From DATCJY01 sp036562565 (GTDB lineage Bacteria; Bacteroidota; Bacteroidia; Flavobacteriales_D; Sanyastnellaceae): a stretch of 64,000 bases of DNA. The position numbers were made by a program, and so were the translations under genes. The notes below the pieces were generated by a model that made no database searches, was not told the origin of the DNA, and saw nothing but the letters and a program-made list of their open reading frames with translations. The stretch's first letter is position 1. Each line of letters opens with the position of its first letter. Positions 50,284 through 58,408 of this stretch are shown in pieces. The DNA lies in the NCBI GenBank assembly GCA_036562565.1, contig DATCJY010000043.1:8087-72086 (forward strand), given 5' to 3'.

Positions 50284-50709
50284 ATGGCTAAAATTGTGTA
50301 TTCAACACGCAGGGAACGTTTCAATGCTGCACACAAATTGTGGAACAGCAGATGGGATGATGCCACCAACCTTGAAAAGTTTGGTAAATGTGCTAACCCC
50401 AACTGGCACGGTCACAACTATGATTTATATGTTACCGTGAAAGGGGAACCACATCCTGATACGGGTTATTGTATTGATTTGAAATACCTCAGTGACCTCA
50501 TTCAGGAGCGCGTAACATCCAAATTGGATCACCGCAACCTCAATCTGGACGTTCCTTTTCTCGCCAATAAGATGACCTCCTGCGAGAATGTAGCCATTGC
50601 AATCTGGGAAGAGCTTGAAGGCCCCATCCGAGAAGCCGGCTGTCAGTTGCACAGCATTCGGTTGCACGAGACAGAAAATAACATGGTAGAATACTTCGGT
50701 GAGCAGTAA
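50284..50709 (+). CDS. queD: 6-carboxytetrahydropterin synthase
   Basis: 141 residues of the PTPS/QueD family, second step of queuosine synthesis from dihydroneopterin triphosphate. Zinc ligands are His17 (FNAAHKLW) and His42, His44 (NWHGHNYDL). The catalytic Cys36 sits in KCANPNWHGH, whose Cys-x(5)-His-x-His spacing fits the PTPS/QueD family. LDHRNLN carries the catalytic Asp-His pair. VYSTRRERFNAAH is the family start. folE follows 38 bases downstream, giving a pathway pair: FolE supplies the substrate of QueD. Confidence 0.94.
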   Translation: MAKIVYSTRRERFNAAHKLWNSRWDDATNLEKFGKCANPNWHGHNYDLYVTVKGEPHPDTGYCIDLKYLSDLIQERVTSKLDHRNLNLDVPFLANKMTSCENVAIAIWEELEGPIREAGCQLHSIRLHETENNMVEYFGEQ

Positions 50710-50747
50710 TTTTACCATTTATCCATTCACAATTCTATCTTTCTCAT

Positions 50748-51347
50748 ATGAGCATGGAAAACGAAAATGAGGCTATGACGCCCGAGCAAGAAAAAATTGC
50801 AAGCAGCGTCCTCAATATCCTCCACAACATCGGAGAGAATCCAGAAAGACAAGGCTTGCAGAAAACTCCTGAGCGTGTAGCCAAAGCTTACACCTACCTC
50901 ACCGAGGGCTATTCTACCGACCCAGCAGAGGTATTGCGCAGCGCCATGTTCGATGAGGATTACAGCCAGATGGTGATTGTAAAGGAAATTGAGCTTTACA
51001 GTCTGTGTGAACACCATATGTTGCCGTTTTTTGGTAAAGCACACGTGGCCTATATCCCAAATGGTAAAATTGTTGGCCTGAGCAAAATTCCACGAGTGGT
51101 GGATGTGTTCAGCAGAAGATTGCAAGTGCAGGAACGCCTCACCATTGAAATTCGCGATTGCATTCAGCACACACTTGAACCGCTCGGAGTTGCTGTTGTA
51201 ATTGAAGCTTCACACTTGTGCATGCAGATGCGCGGAGTGAGTAAACAAAACAGCGTTACCACCACCAGTGCGTTCAGTGGTGAATTTCTTCACAACGACA
51301 AAACCCGCAAGGAGTTTATTTCACTTATAGGTGCAAAACTTTCATAA
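50748..51347 (+). CDS. folE: GTP cyclohydrolase I
   Basis: 199 residues. It makes dihydroneopterin triphosphate from GTP, the entry to folate and to queuosine. Zinc binding uses Cys87 and His90 of LCEHHMLPFFGKAHVAYIP together with Cys158 of HLCMQMRGV; Lys in VGLSKIPRVVDVFSRRLQ and the QERLT stretch complete the pocket. KQNSVTTTSAFSG is the family end motif. The first 16 residues are an acidic extension (MSMENENEAMTPEQE). It lies in operon with queD. Confidence 0.97.
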   Translation: MSMENENEAMTPEQEKIASSVLNILHNIGENPERQGLQKTPERVAKAYTYLTEGYSTDPAEVLRSAMFDEDYSQMVIVKEIELYSLCEHHMLPFFGKAHVAYIPNGKIVGLSKIPRVVDVFSRRLQVQERLTIEIRDCIQHTLEPLGVAVVIEASHLCMQMRGVSKQNSVTTTSAFSGEFLHNDKTRKEFISLIGAKLS

Positions 51348-51413
51348 CCTTCGGCAAATTGCGAGAAACCAACGTTATACTTGTAAACCATACTTACACT
51401 ATAAATTTGAAAT

Positions 51414-52145
51414 ATGAATAGTATTGAAAATTACAGCCGTTCAACTGAAATTCTCGATTTCACACAGGACGCCTCTGTGCAGAAGAAATTTTTCTCTTCT
51501 GTATTCACTTACATGGCCATCGGACTCGGCATTTCAGCTGTTACGTCTTTTTACCTTGGCCAATCTATTGAGTGGTTCCAACTGCTCTTCACGGAAACCG
51601 GAATATCAGGATTGGGCTACGTCATCATGTTGTCTCCTTTGGCATTTACATTGTTCGCCAACAGACTAATGGCAAATGCTTCTACCACCACGTTGGCTCT
51701 TGTTTTCTCAGCATTTGCCGTGGTGATGGGAATGAGCATCTCTACCATTTTCCTCATTTACAGCCTTACATCCATTGCAACCATCTTCCTTGTAACAGCA
51801 GGAACATTTGCATTGTTTGCATTCTTGGGTTATACAACCAAGACCGACTTGACAAAAATCGGAACCATTGCCGGTATCGGTTTGTTTGCGCTGATTGCCG
51901 TGAACCTCTTGAACTTCTTCTTTTTCAAGAGTGAGCAAGTGAGCTATTGGAGCAGCGGTATCGGAGTGTTGATTGTGGTAGCATTGATTGCGTATCACAT
52001 GCAATATCTCAAACACATTGCAGCAGGGTTGGAATATGGTGACACCACCATGACCAAGCGTGCCCTTATTGGAGCATTTGCGCTTTATATTTCATTCATC
52101 AACCTGTTCATGATGTTGTTGCGTCTTTTCGGTAACCGTGAATAA
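51414..52145 (+). CDS. Bax inhibitor-1 / YccA family membrane protein
   Basis: 243 residues with about seven membrane helices. The cytoplasmic N-terminus ends KFFSSVFTYMAIGLGISAVT, followed by the family's helices ALVFSAFAVVMGMSISTIFL and AGTFALFAFLGYTTKTDLTKIG, where Thr-Lys-x-Asp-Leu is a hallmark of the YccA/BI-1 loop. Bacterial members bind FtsH or leak calcium in a pH-dependent way; which applies here is unknown. It is followed by a strong terminator. Confidence 0.93.
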   Translation: MNSIENYSRSTEILDFTQDASVQKKFFSSVFTYMAIGLGISAVTSFYLGQSIEWFQLLFTETGISGLGYVIMLSPLAFTLFANRLMANASTTTLALVFSAFAVVMGMSISTIFLIYSLTSIATIFLVTAGTFALFAFLGYTTKTDLTKIGTIAGIGLFALIAVNLLNFFFFKSEQVSYWSSGIGVLIVVALIAYHMQYLKHIAAGLEYGDTTMTKRALIGAFALYISFINLFMMLLRLFGNRE

Positions 52146-52173
52146 TTAAATTCAGAGAAATAATTTTCATTGG

Positions 52174-52200
52174 TGGGGCGCTCTTCGAGCGCCCCATTTT
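52174..52200 (+). terminator. intrinsic terminator after the BI-1 homologue
   Basis: A 10-bp GC-rich stem TGGGGCGCTC/GAGCGCCCCA with a three-base loop, followed by TTTTATTTT. Confidence 0.93.
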
Positions 52201-52306
52201 ATTTTTTTTAATATCTCCAACGCCAATTGATGCAGAAAAAAATTGATTCGTTTTTTTTCGATGTAGTACCTTGCGGCATTCACTACCCTCACACAACATC
52301 TCTTTT

Positions 52307-54577
52307 ATGGCAGGACATTCACCAATTACTCTCATTTCTGATCTTGCACTTATTCTTTGTACAGCGGGTGTTACTACTCTGATATTCAAAAAGCTCAAGC
52401 AACCGGTTGTGCTGGGATACATTATTGCGGGATTTTTGGTAGGTCCACATTTCGATTTTTTTCCTTCCATAACCGGCTCTGGTGATTCACGTGCATTGGC
52501 CGATGGTGAGATAGACGAAAACATTCGCACATGGTCGGAGATTGGAGTAATATTCCTTTTGTTCACGCTTGGGTTAGAGTTCAGCTTTAAGAAGCTTATG
52601 AGGGTGGGCGGCACCTCCTCCATCACTTCATTTGTTCAAATCATCTGTATGCTGTTCCTTGGATACTTTGCCGGACAACTCATGGACTGGCCCATGATGG
52701 ACAGCATCTTCTTGGGTGCCATCTTATCCGTCTCCTCCACTACTATCATCATTCGCGCATTTGAGGAGCTCAATTACAAGGACAAAAAATTTGCGGGAGT
52801 CGTATTTGGAGCACTGATTGTAGAAGACCTAGTGGCCATCGTATTGATGGTCTTACTATCTACCATGGCTGTGAGCCGTGATATTCAAGAAGGAGAGCTA
52901 CTCATTTCCATGGTGAAGCTTGTATTCTTCCTTATTCTTTGGTTTGCAGCCGGCATCTTCTTCATTCCAAGTTTCTTGCGTTATACGCGCAAACTCATGA
53001 ATGATGAAACACTGCTGATTGTCTCCATCGGTTTGTGTTTTGCGATGGTGTTGCTAGCGGAGAAAGTAGGATTCTCACAAGCCCTCGGAGCATTCATCAT
53101 GGGCTCCATTCTTGCCGAAACGACCTCTGCTGAACGCATTGAACACCTGGTGAAGCCGGTGAAAGATTTGTTTGGTGCAGTGTTTTTTGTATCCGTAGGA
53201 ATGATGATTGTGCCTTCTACCATGGTAGAACATGCAGTTCCTATACTCATTGTAACGCTCATCACCTTGTTCGGAAAAACTGCCAGCACATTCCTAGGAG
53301 CCTTGTTATCAGGACAACCATTGAAGCAATCCGTTCAAGTTGGTATGAGCTTGGCCCAGATTGGCGAATTCTCTTTCATCATTGCTCAATTGGGGTTGAC
53401 ACTCAAAGTAACAAGTGAGTTCCTCTATCCAGTGACAATTGCCGTATCAGCCATTACCACATTCACGACACCTTATCTCATTAAGATGTCAGAGCCGGTC
53501 TATAACCTCATTGAGCGCAAACTACCATCACGCTGGATAGCCAACCTGAACCGATACAGTACCGGGGCACAACACATCAATGCTGAAAGTGAATGGAAAA
53601 AACTCATCAAATCGTTTTTCCAGATTGCGATTATTAATGGAACAGTAATAGCCGGTATCATCGTGTTATTCTCCAAGGTTATCGCACCTTCGGTGTTCCC
53701 CGATCAAGAACTGGCAACATGGCAAGCAATCCTAGTAATAATAGCCACACTCATATGCGCATCACCATTCCTGTGGGCACTCACTGTAAGAAAAATGGGT
53801 AAAGCCGCATACACCACCCTTTGGCTCAACAAGGTGAACCGAGGCCCCATTATTGCACTGGAATTCTTGCGGATTGCATTGGCAATCTTCCTAGTAGGTT
53901 TTATGCTAGATCAATTCTTCTCCACGCTCACAGCCTTGGTTCTGGCATCCACAGTAATTGTGATAGCCATTGTGATATTCTCCCGCAAGCTGCAAACCTT
54001 CTCCTCTCGCATTGAGATGCGTTTCGTCAACAATTTCAACGCACGTGAAATCAAAGAGGCCGAAAACAAAATCGATAACCTCTCTCCATGGGATGCGCAC
54101 ATAGCCTCTTTTGAAGTGCCATATTATTCTTTTGTAGTGGGTAAAAAATTGTCAGAGTTGGCATTGCGTGAGCAGTTCGGAATCAACATCGCCATGATTG
54201 AGCGCGGTGATAAAAAAATCCTCGTACCTAACCGCGATGAGTTGCTCTATCCGAAGGACCGCATTTCTGTTATCGGTACAGACGATCAATTGCTCAATTT
54301 CAAATCGCGCTTGGAAGAGCAAACCGAAATGCCGGAATCACACACCAAGAAACCGGCCGATGTGGAATTGATACAGGTAACTGTAGAGCCCGGTTTCCCA
54401 TATGTAGGTGTAAGCATACGCGAGTCAGGAATACGTGAACAGACACAAGGGCTGATTGTCGGAATTGAGCGCGATGGTGAACGCATACTCAATCCCGACT
54501 CAACCACTGAATTCCGTTTGAAGGATACCTTATGGATTGTTGGAAATAAGAAGCTCGTGAAGCAGTTTATGCAATAG
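52307..54577 (+). CDS. CPA2-type cation:proton antiporter with two TrkA-C domains
   Basis: 756 residues from the ATG at 52307 (MAGHSPITLISDL); an upstream frame start would need a TTG at 52271. About 12-13 membrane helices form a Na+/H+ exchanger core with VVLGYIIAGFLVGPHFDF, FLLFTLGLEFSFKKL and GVVFGALIVEDLVAIVLM, whose Asp is the ion site of KefB/KefC-like exchangers. After residue 430, a second group of three membrane helices appears. Two TrkA-C (RCK_C) domains follow: KKLSELALREQFGINIAMI and GVSIRESGIREQTQGLIVG. No NAD-binding RCK_N lies between. It probably exports K+ or Na+. Confidence 0.9.
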   Translation: MAGHSPITLISDLALILCTAGVTTLIFKKLKQPVVLGYIIAGFLVGPHFDFFPSITGSGDSRALADGEIDENIRTWSEIGVIFLLFTLGLEFSFKKLMRVGGTSSITSFVQIICMLFLGYFAGQLMDWPMMDSIFLGAILSVSSTTIIIRAFEELNYKDKKFAGVVFGALIVEDLVAIVLMVLLSTMAVSRDIQEGELLISMVKLVFFLILWFAAGIFFIPSFLRYTRKLMNDETLLIVSIGLCFAMVLLAEKVGFSQALGAFIMGSILAETTSAERIEHLVKPVKDLFGAVFFVSVGMMIVPSTMVEHAVPILIVTLITLFGKTASTFLGALLSGQPLKQSVQVGMSLAQIGEFSFIIAQLGLTLKVTSEFLYPVTIAVSAITTFTTPYLIKMSEPVYNLIERKLPSRWIANLNRYSTGAQHINAESEWKKLIKSFFQIAIINGTVIAGIIVLFSKVIAPSVFPDQELATWQAILVIIATLICASPFLWALTVRKMGKAAYTTLWLNKVNRGPIIALEFLRIALAIFLVGFMLDQFFSTLTALVLASTVIVIAIVIFSRKLQTFSSRIEMRFVNNFNAREIKEAENKIDNLSPWDAHIASFEVPYYSFVVGKKLSELALREQFGINIAMIERGDKKILVPNRDELLYPKDRISVIGTDDQLLNFKSRLEEQTEMPESHTKKPADVELIQVTVEPGFPYVGVSIRESGIREQTQGLIVGIERDGERILNPDSTTEFRLKDTLWIVGNKKLVKQFMQ

Positions 54578-54596
54578 AACTTCCCTTCTATTTTTT
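54573..54596 (+). terminator. weak terminator overlapping the antiporter stop
   Basis: A 7-bp A/T-rich stem AATAGAA/TTCTATT with a six-base loop, then TTTT; the antiporter stop codon lies within the stem. Moderate support only. Confidence 0.4.
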
Positions 54597-55487
54597 GAAA
54601 GAAGCTTTTACAACTTCTACGACTTTATCTGGATAGTCTGTGATGAGGTGCGTCACACCGATTGACAACAAGCGCCTCATTTCTACCTCATCGTTTACCG
54701 TCCAAACCATGAGGTGGATACCCGCTTCTTTGCAGTAAGTCACAACCTTTTCGTCCACAAGACTATAATGCGGATTGTATGAATATGGTTTGAAACTCAA
54801 TGCAGCTAAGTTTTCCGCGACATTCTTGTTCTTTCCTCCAACGAGATACATGAGTTTCAGTGAAGCGTCTTTCGTGTGCAACACCTCCAATATTTGAGGG
54901 TCGAAGGATTGAATCAACGCATACTCACCGATGTCATAGGAATAAAATTCTTTCAGGAACAAGTCCATATACTCCTCGGGCTCTGGCTGGTAAATACCAT
55001 ACCATTCCGGTTCGGATTTAATCTCGATGTTGAGCAAGGGAATCGGAATTTGCTTCTCTGCGCAATAGTTCTTCACGCCCTTTACAAATTCTTCAAACGA
55101 AGGCTTGTACGACTTTAACTTCTCTTGCTGTTGAAAACGCGGATGCGCTTGTGTACCGCAGACAAATGATTGTGCTTCAGCCAAAGTCATTTTATAGATA
55201 TTGAGCTCCTTCTCTTTCTCCTTTTCAATGGCTGAACCATCCGGATAAGTACAAAGCTCAGACAAAATGTAAGGGTCATGGGATATGAGCATCTTGCCAT
55301 CGGCAGTACATACCAAATCAATCTCAAGGGCATTGGCTCCCAAATCCAAAGCTCGGTAAAATCCGGGCATTGTATTTTCAGGAAGTAAACCTCTGCAACC
55401 ACGGTGACCATCAATAACGATGGTTGGCTCCGATTGGGAATAAGATGTGATGCTCATAAAGGACACTAGAATCCACAACAATCTCAT
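54588..55487 (-). CDS. glycerophosphodiester phosphodiesterase family protein
   Basis: 299 residues from the ATG at 55487 with a signal peptide (RLLWILVSFMSITSYSQ). It hydrolyses glycerophosphodiesters to alcohol plus glycerol-3-phosphate, probably in the periplasm. GDPD motifs: DGHRGCRGLLPENTMPGF with catalytic His-Arg, EIDLVCTADG with the metal Glu-x-Asp, SHDP with the second catalytic His, and EIKSEPEW. The C-terminal MVWTVNDEVEMRRLLSIG is the usual barrel closure. It begins 11 bases after the dps stop, so the two are probably cotranscribed. Confidence 0.93.
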   Translation of the reverse strand: MRLLWILVSFMSITSYSQSEPTIVIDGHRGCRGLLPENTMPGFYRALDLGANALEIDLVCTADGKMLISHDPYILSELCTYPDGSAIEKEKEKELNIYKMTLAEAQSFVCGTQAHPRFQQQEKLKSYKPSFEEFVKGVKNYCAEKQIPIPLLNIEIKSEPEWYGIYQPEPEEYMDLFLKEFYSYDIGEYALIQSFDPQILEVLHTKDASLKLMYLVGGKNKNVAENLAALSFKPYSYNPHYSLVDEKVVTYCKEAGIHLMVWTVNDEVEMRRLLSIGVTHLITDYPDKVVEVVKASFKK

Positions 55488-55498
55488 CTGAAAGTTTC

Positions 55499-55972
55499 CT
55501 ATTTGAGATAAGCGGAATACATCCATACCAATTTCTCTTGCTCACGGATATAATCACTCATGAGTGCATTGGTTCCTTCATCATTGGCTTCTGCAGACAA
55601 ATCCAATAGTCTGCGCTCAATTTTGATAAGCTCGCTGAAACCGTTGAGCACGTGTTCAATGGCTTTATCACCATCCGATACATTCTTTGCCTCCTTGATG
55701 GATGCCAATTGGATGTAATCGCTAAAGCTGTGCAAAGGAGTTTTGCCCAGCGTCAATACACGCTCTGCTATCTCATCAATCTTAACGAGTGCATCGTTGT
55801 ATAATTCCTCAAACTTGAGGTGCAGTTCAAAGAATTTTCTACCGGTAATGTTCCAGTGAAAACCACGCGCATTGATATAAAACATTTGATAATTAGCAAG
55901 AAGAACATTGAGTTCATCAGCAAGAGCCGCACTCTTGTGGGCATCTAGGCCTATTAAATTCACTTTTGACAT
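55499..55972 (-). CDS. dps: Dps-type DNA-protection ferritin
   Basis: 157 residues, forms a 12-mer shell storing iron with hydrogen peroxide as oxidant and shielding DNA. Ferroxidase residues between subunits are in the characteristic stretch ARGFHWNITGRKFFELH with His39 and His51, then FEELYNDALVKIDEIAERVL carrying the acidic ligands. The N-terminus is short and lacks a Lys-rich DNA-binding extension, so physical DNA binding is uncertain. Upstream 278 bases to the next gene show no clear OxyR site. Cotranscribed with the GDPD gene downstream. Confidence 0.95.
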   Translation of the reverse strand: MSKVNLIGLDAHKSAALADELNVLLANYQMFYINARGFHWNITGRKFFELHLKFEELYNDALVKIDEIAERVLTLGKTPLHSFSDYIQLASIKEAKNVSDGDKAIEHVLNGFSELIKIERRLLDLSAEANDEGTNALMSDYIREQEKLVWMYSAYLK

Positions 55973-56250
55973 GATTCGAATTTTTGTTGTTATGTGGCAA
56001 CTAATTTAGGACAAACCACGGCAGTGCCCTCATGATGGAAATCAGCGCTAACAACAATTAGGACTATTATAAAAAGAGAAAGGAAAGCATCACAGATGTA
56101 AGTGTAGTTCTCTCCCGTTTGTTTTCTGTGCTGCTTTCCTAAATCATGAAACGCGGTTTTAAACGCAAATAAATTTAATTGGTTACGATGTAATAAAAAT
56201 GCAGCATATCCTGCTTTAAATTCGCTACCTCTATATTATATTTTGAAATC

Positions 56251-56652
56251 ATGAGAACAATTCTATTCGTCATCAGCCTCCTCGCAAGCAGCACAATGAT
56301 GGCACAATACACATTGCACACATCCAAAGACGGTGTGGAAATTTACATGCGCTGGGGACATGAAAAATGGTGGAGCAAAAAGAGCGACAAAGTGTTGCTG
56401 GTGAAAATTAAAAATACCAACCTCACTGCAGTGGAAGTAAATTTCGGAGTGGAGTTGTTCCACAATATGCGACTGCTCGAAAACAGTTCGGAAGAAACTT
56501 ATTGCATTGCCAAGCAATCCATCGCTTTTCCAAGAGTGCGTGGACTGGTTTTTAAACCATCGTCTTCTGAATCGGTGAAGGAAATGGACAGCTTTGAATT
56601 GACCGGATTGGAAGTAAAAACACTGGAAGGAACAGCATGTCCAAAACAGTAA
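56251..56652 (+). CDS. exported protein of unknown function
   Basis: 133 residues with a signal peptide (RTILFVISLLASSTMMAQ). The mature part is a single beta-rich domain: YTLHTSKDGVEIYMRWGHEK, LLVKIKNTNLTAVEVNFGVE, CIAKQSIAFPRVRGLVF and FELTGLEVKTLEGTACPKQ, a fold reminiscent of immunoglobulin-like or transthyretin-like sandwiches. Two cysteines may form a disulfide. No family recognised. The convergent lipoprotein stop lies four bases away. The 278-base gap upstream shows nothing. Confidence 0.72.
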   Translation: MRTILFVISLLASSTMMAQYTLHTSKDGVEIYMRWGHEKWWSKKSDKVLLVKIKNTNLTAVEVNFGVELFHNMRLLENSSEETYCIAKQSIAFPRVRGLVFKPSSSESVKEMDSFELTGLEVKTLEGTACPKQ

Positions 56653-56656
56653 CAGA

Positions 56657-57367
56657 TTATTTCTGGACGAAATCTTCCATTATTTCTTTGAGTTTGGCTT
56701 GCATTTCATCGGCACTTATTTCAATATAATTATCCGGCACTTTGAAACGCAAGTCATTGACCGGCTCACTGATAATTTCTCTTGCACGCACGCGCATGCG
56801 TTTGCCAAACCCTTCCAGGTCGTACCCTAGGAGAAAACCATCAATCATATGAAATTGATTCCACCAATTATCAGTGCTAAGGTCAATCTCATTGGTGTAA
56901 TATAATTCCAATGGAGGAATATTTTCATCCGGTAAATAAGCAAGAATTTTCCTGCATTTTTTACCTATAATTTCTACAAACTCATTGGTTTCCACATAGC
57001 GCAAATCAGGGTGCACATTGAGCCAATTGCGTGTATCCTTCTCCTTGAGTGATACATAATTGCGCTCGCGCATGTTCTTGAGCATCTGGATGAATCTGCG
57101 CTTACCATTATCGATAATCATGTGCGAACTGATTAAATCATAGCTTGATTTCAGTTCGGAGCACATCATATCTTCCTTGAAATAAAAATGCAATTCCTTG
57201 GGATATAAATCAAGAACAAGACTCGGAGTTTCAAATGGATAAGTAACATCAAAGATGATACGGCCTTCAGCTTCTCCTGAATAGGTCCGGTTTGGTCTGC
57301 AGGAAACAGCAGACATGAGGATGAGGGCGAAGAGGAAAAAAATTCCCGTGTTTTTAGTAGGGTTCAA
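56657..57367 (-). CDS. lipoprotein of unknown function, TTG start
   Basis: 236 residues. The frame has no ATG before the hydrophobic signal, only TTG at 57365-57367, giving MNPTKNTGIFFLFALILMSAVSC with a lipobox (shown in full as the signal's end ALILMSAVSC). The mature domain is beta-rich then mixed: GRIIFDVTYPFETPSLVLD, YFKEDMMCSELKSSYDLIS, EFVEIIGKKCRKILAYLP and YYTNEIDLSTDNWWNQF. This pattern resembles DUF4412/GLPGLI-like exported proteins, which share strand-Cys-Lys elements, but the match is loose. It is upstream-adjacent to the DUF4846 pseudogene on the same strand. Confidence 0.7.
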   Translation of the reverse strand: MNPTKNTGIFFLFALILMSAVSCRPNRTYSGEAEGRIIFDVTYPFETPSLVLDLYPKELHFYFKEDMMCSELKSSYDLISSHMIIDNGKRRFIQMLKNMRERNYVSLKEKDTRNWLNVHPDLRYVETNEFVEIIGKKCRKILAYLPDENIPPLELYYTNEIDLSTDNWWNQFHMIDGFLLGYDLEGFGKRMRVRAREIISEPVNDLRFKVPDNYIEISADEMQAKLKEIMEDFVQK

Positions 57368-57455
57368 CAGTTTCAGAACTTTATTTCCCTTTTTTAACGT
57401 TTGCTTCCTGAATAGGTTTCAACCCATGATAATTTGGAACAATTATATACGAATG

Positions 57456-58301
57456 TTAAAAGTGACCTAGTTTATACCGGTCAAACTGCCATTCCATTGT
57501 ACGAAATGAATTGCCAATAACCTCCGTTCTGTACCAAGGACTTAATATTCCATCGTTCGGATTTTTAATTACATGGATTTCCTGCGCAGGCATATAACTC
57601 TGCAATAACAAGAACACCTTCTCGCCTTTTGGGTTCACTGCTTCATCAGCCACCATCACAGCATGACCGGGAGAACCTCCGGACACGAAGATGTCACCGG
57701 GCTGAAGGTCTATCTGTTCAATTGGCTTGAGCTGTTTCTATACCGATAAAGTTCCTGCAAAGGTGAAGACGCGCTCCAGATAGGCTCTGAAAGTTGCATA
57801 ATCAATTATAGGCGCTGCGGACTTCACCCATTGTGTTTGGTTACCCACTACCTTCAAGCGGTAACCTTCGCGTCATTTGGTGTATTCCATTTTGAACCCA
57901 TTGGTGAGCAAAAATTGAATTTCTGCATACCTACCGAGTTTCCATAAATACTCAGCCCATAGCCGGATGCATGCATCAGCACATTGTTGCAAATTCTTTT
58001 TGCCTATTTCCATATCCACCACGGTCACGTGTGCATCCTGATTCCATTTTTTGCTACCATTATATAACAGCACCTCACTCCCATGTGGCTTGAGAGGCAA
58101 TTGACGCAGATAATGAGCAAAGCTATTTGTATCTGCAATGGTGCGATGAAAACCATCAAGAGGCGCAAGACGCGTTTCCAACGTCTTACCTTGGGCAAAG
58201 ATTCTTGTGACTTCCACTCTTTTGATATCAGCCTCATAAGAAGGTGAAGGCGATGCGCTACAGGCCATCACGGCCAAGAGCATGAAACTAGTTCGATTCA
58301 T
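57456..58301 (-). pseudogene. DUF4846 lipoprotein gene with two in-frame stop codons
   Basis: A single 282-codon frame from the ATG at 58301 to the stop at 57456, matching DUF4846 throughout but broken twice. The N-part has a lipoprotein signal (FMLLAVMAC), then LAPLDGFHRTIADTNSF, YLRQLPLKPHGSEVLLYNG and CADACIRLWAEYLWKLGRY. A TGA at 57873-57875 stands where the family has Trp (YTK-stop-REGYR). The frame continues GYRLKVVGNQTQWVKSA to a TAG at 57738-57740, then PGDIFVSGGSPGHAVMVAD and LLLQSYMPAQEIHVIKNP. No frameshift or deletion is seen, so decay is recent, or the stops are read through or sequence errors. Confidence 0.85.
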
Positions 58302-58408
58302 TATCAATGCTATGTTGGTTGAGAGAGGATACGCAAAAAGGCTTTCGATATTTCATCACAACATAATTGTAGAGAGAAGGCCATTCTGAGATTTAATTTG
58401 CACCCGCA

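Noticed and set aside
54588..55972. A phosphate-starvation operon comprising GDPD and dps
   Set aside because: Adjacency is clear, but no Pho-box-like repeat was visible and dps is an iron/oxidative stress gene, so a shared stimulus is not supported.
57738..57875. Recoding of TGA and TAG as sense codons, including selenocysteine
   Set aside because: TGA falls on a Trp position, not Cys, no SECIS-like hairpin was evident behind it, and both codons are ordinary stops in neighbouring genes such as the DHA2 transporter (TGA) and bioY (TAG).
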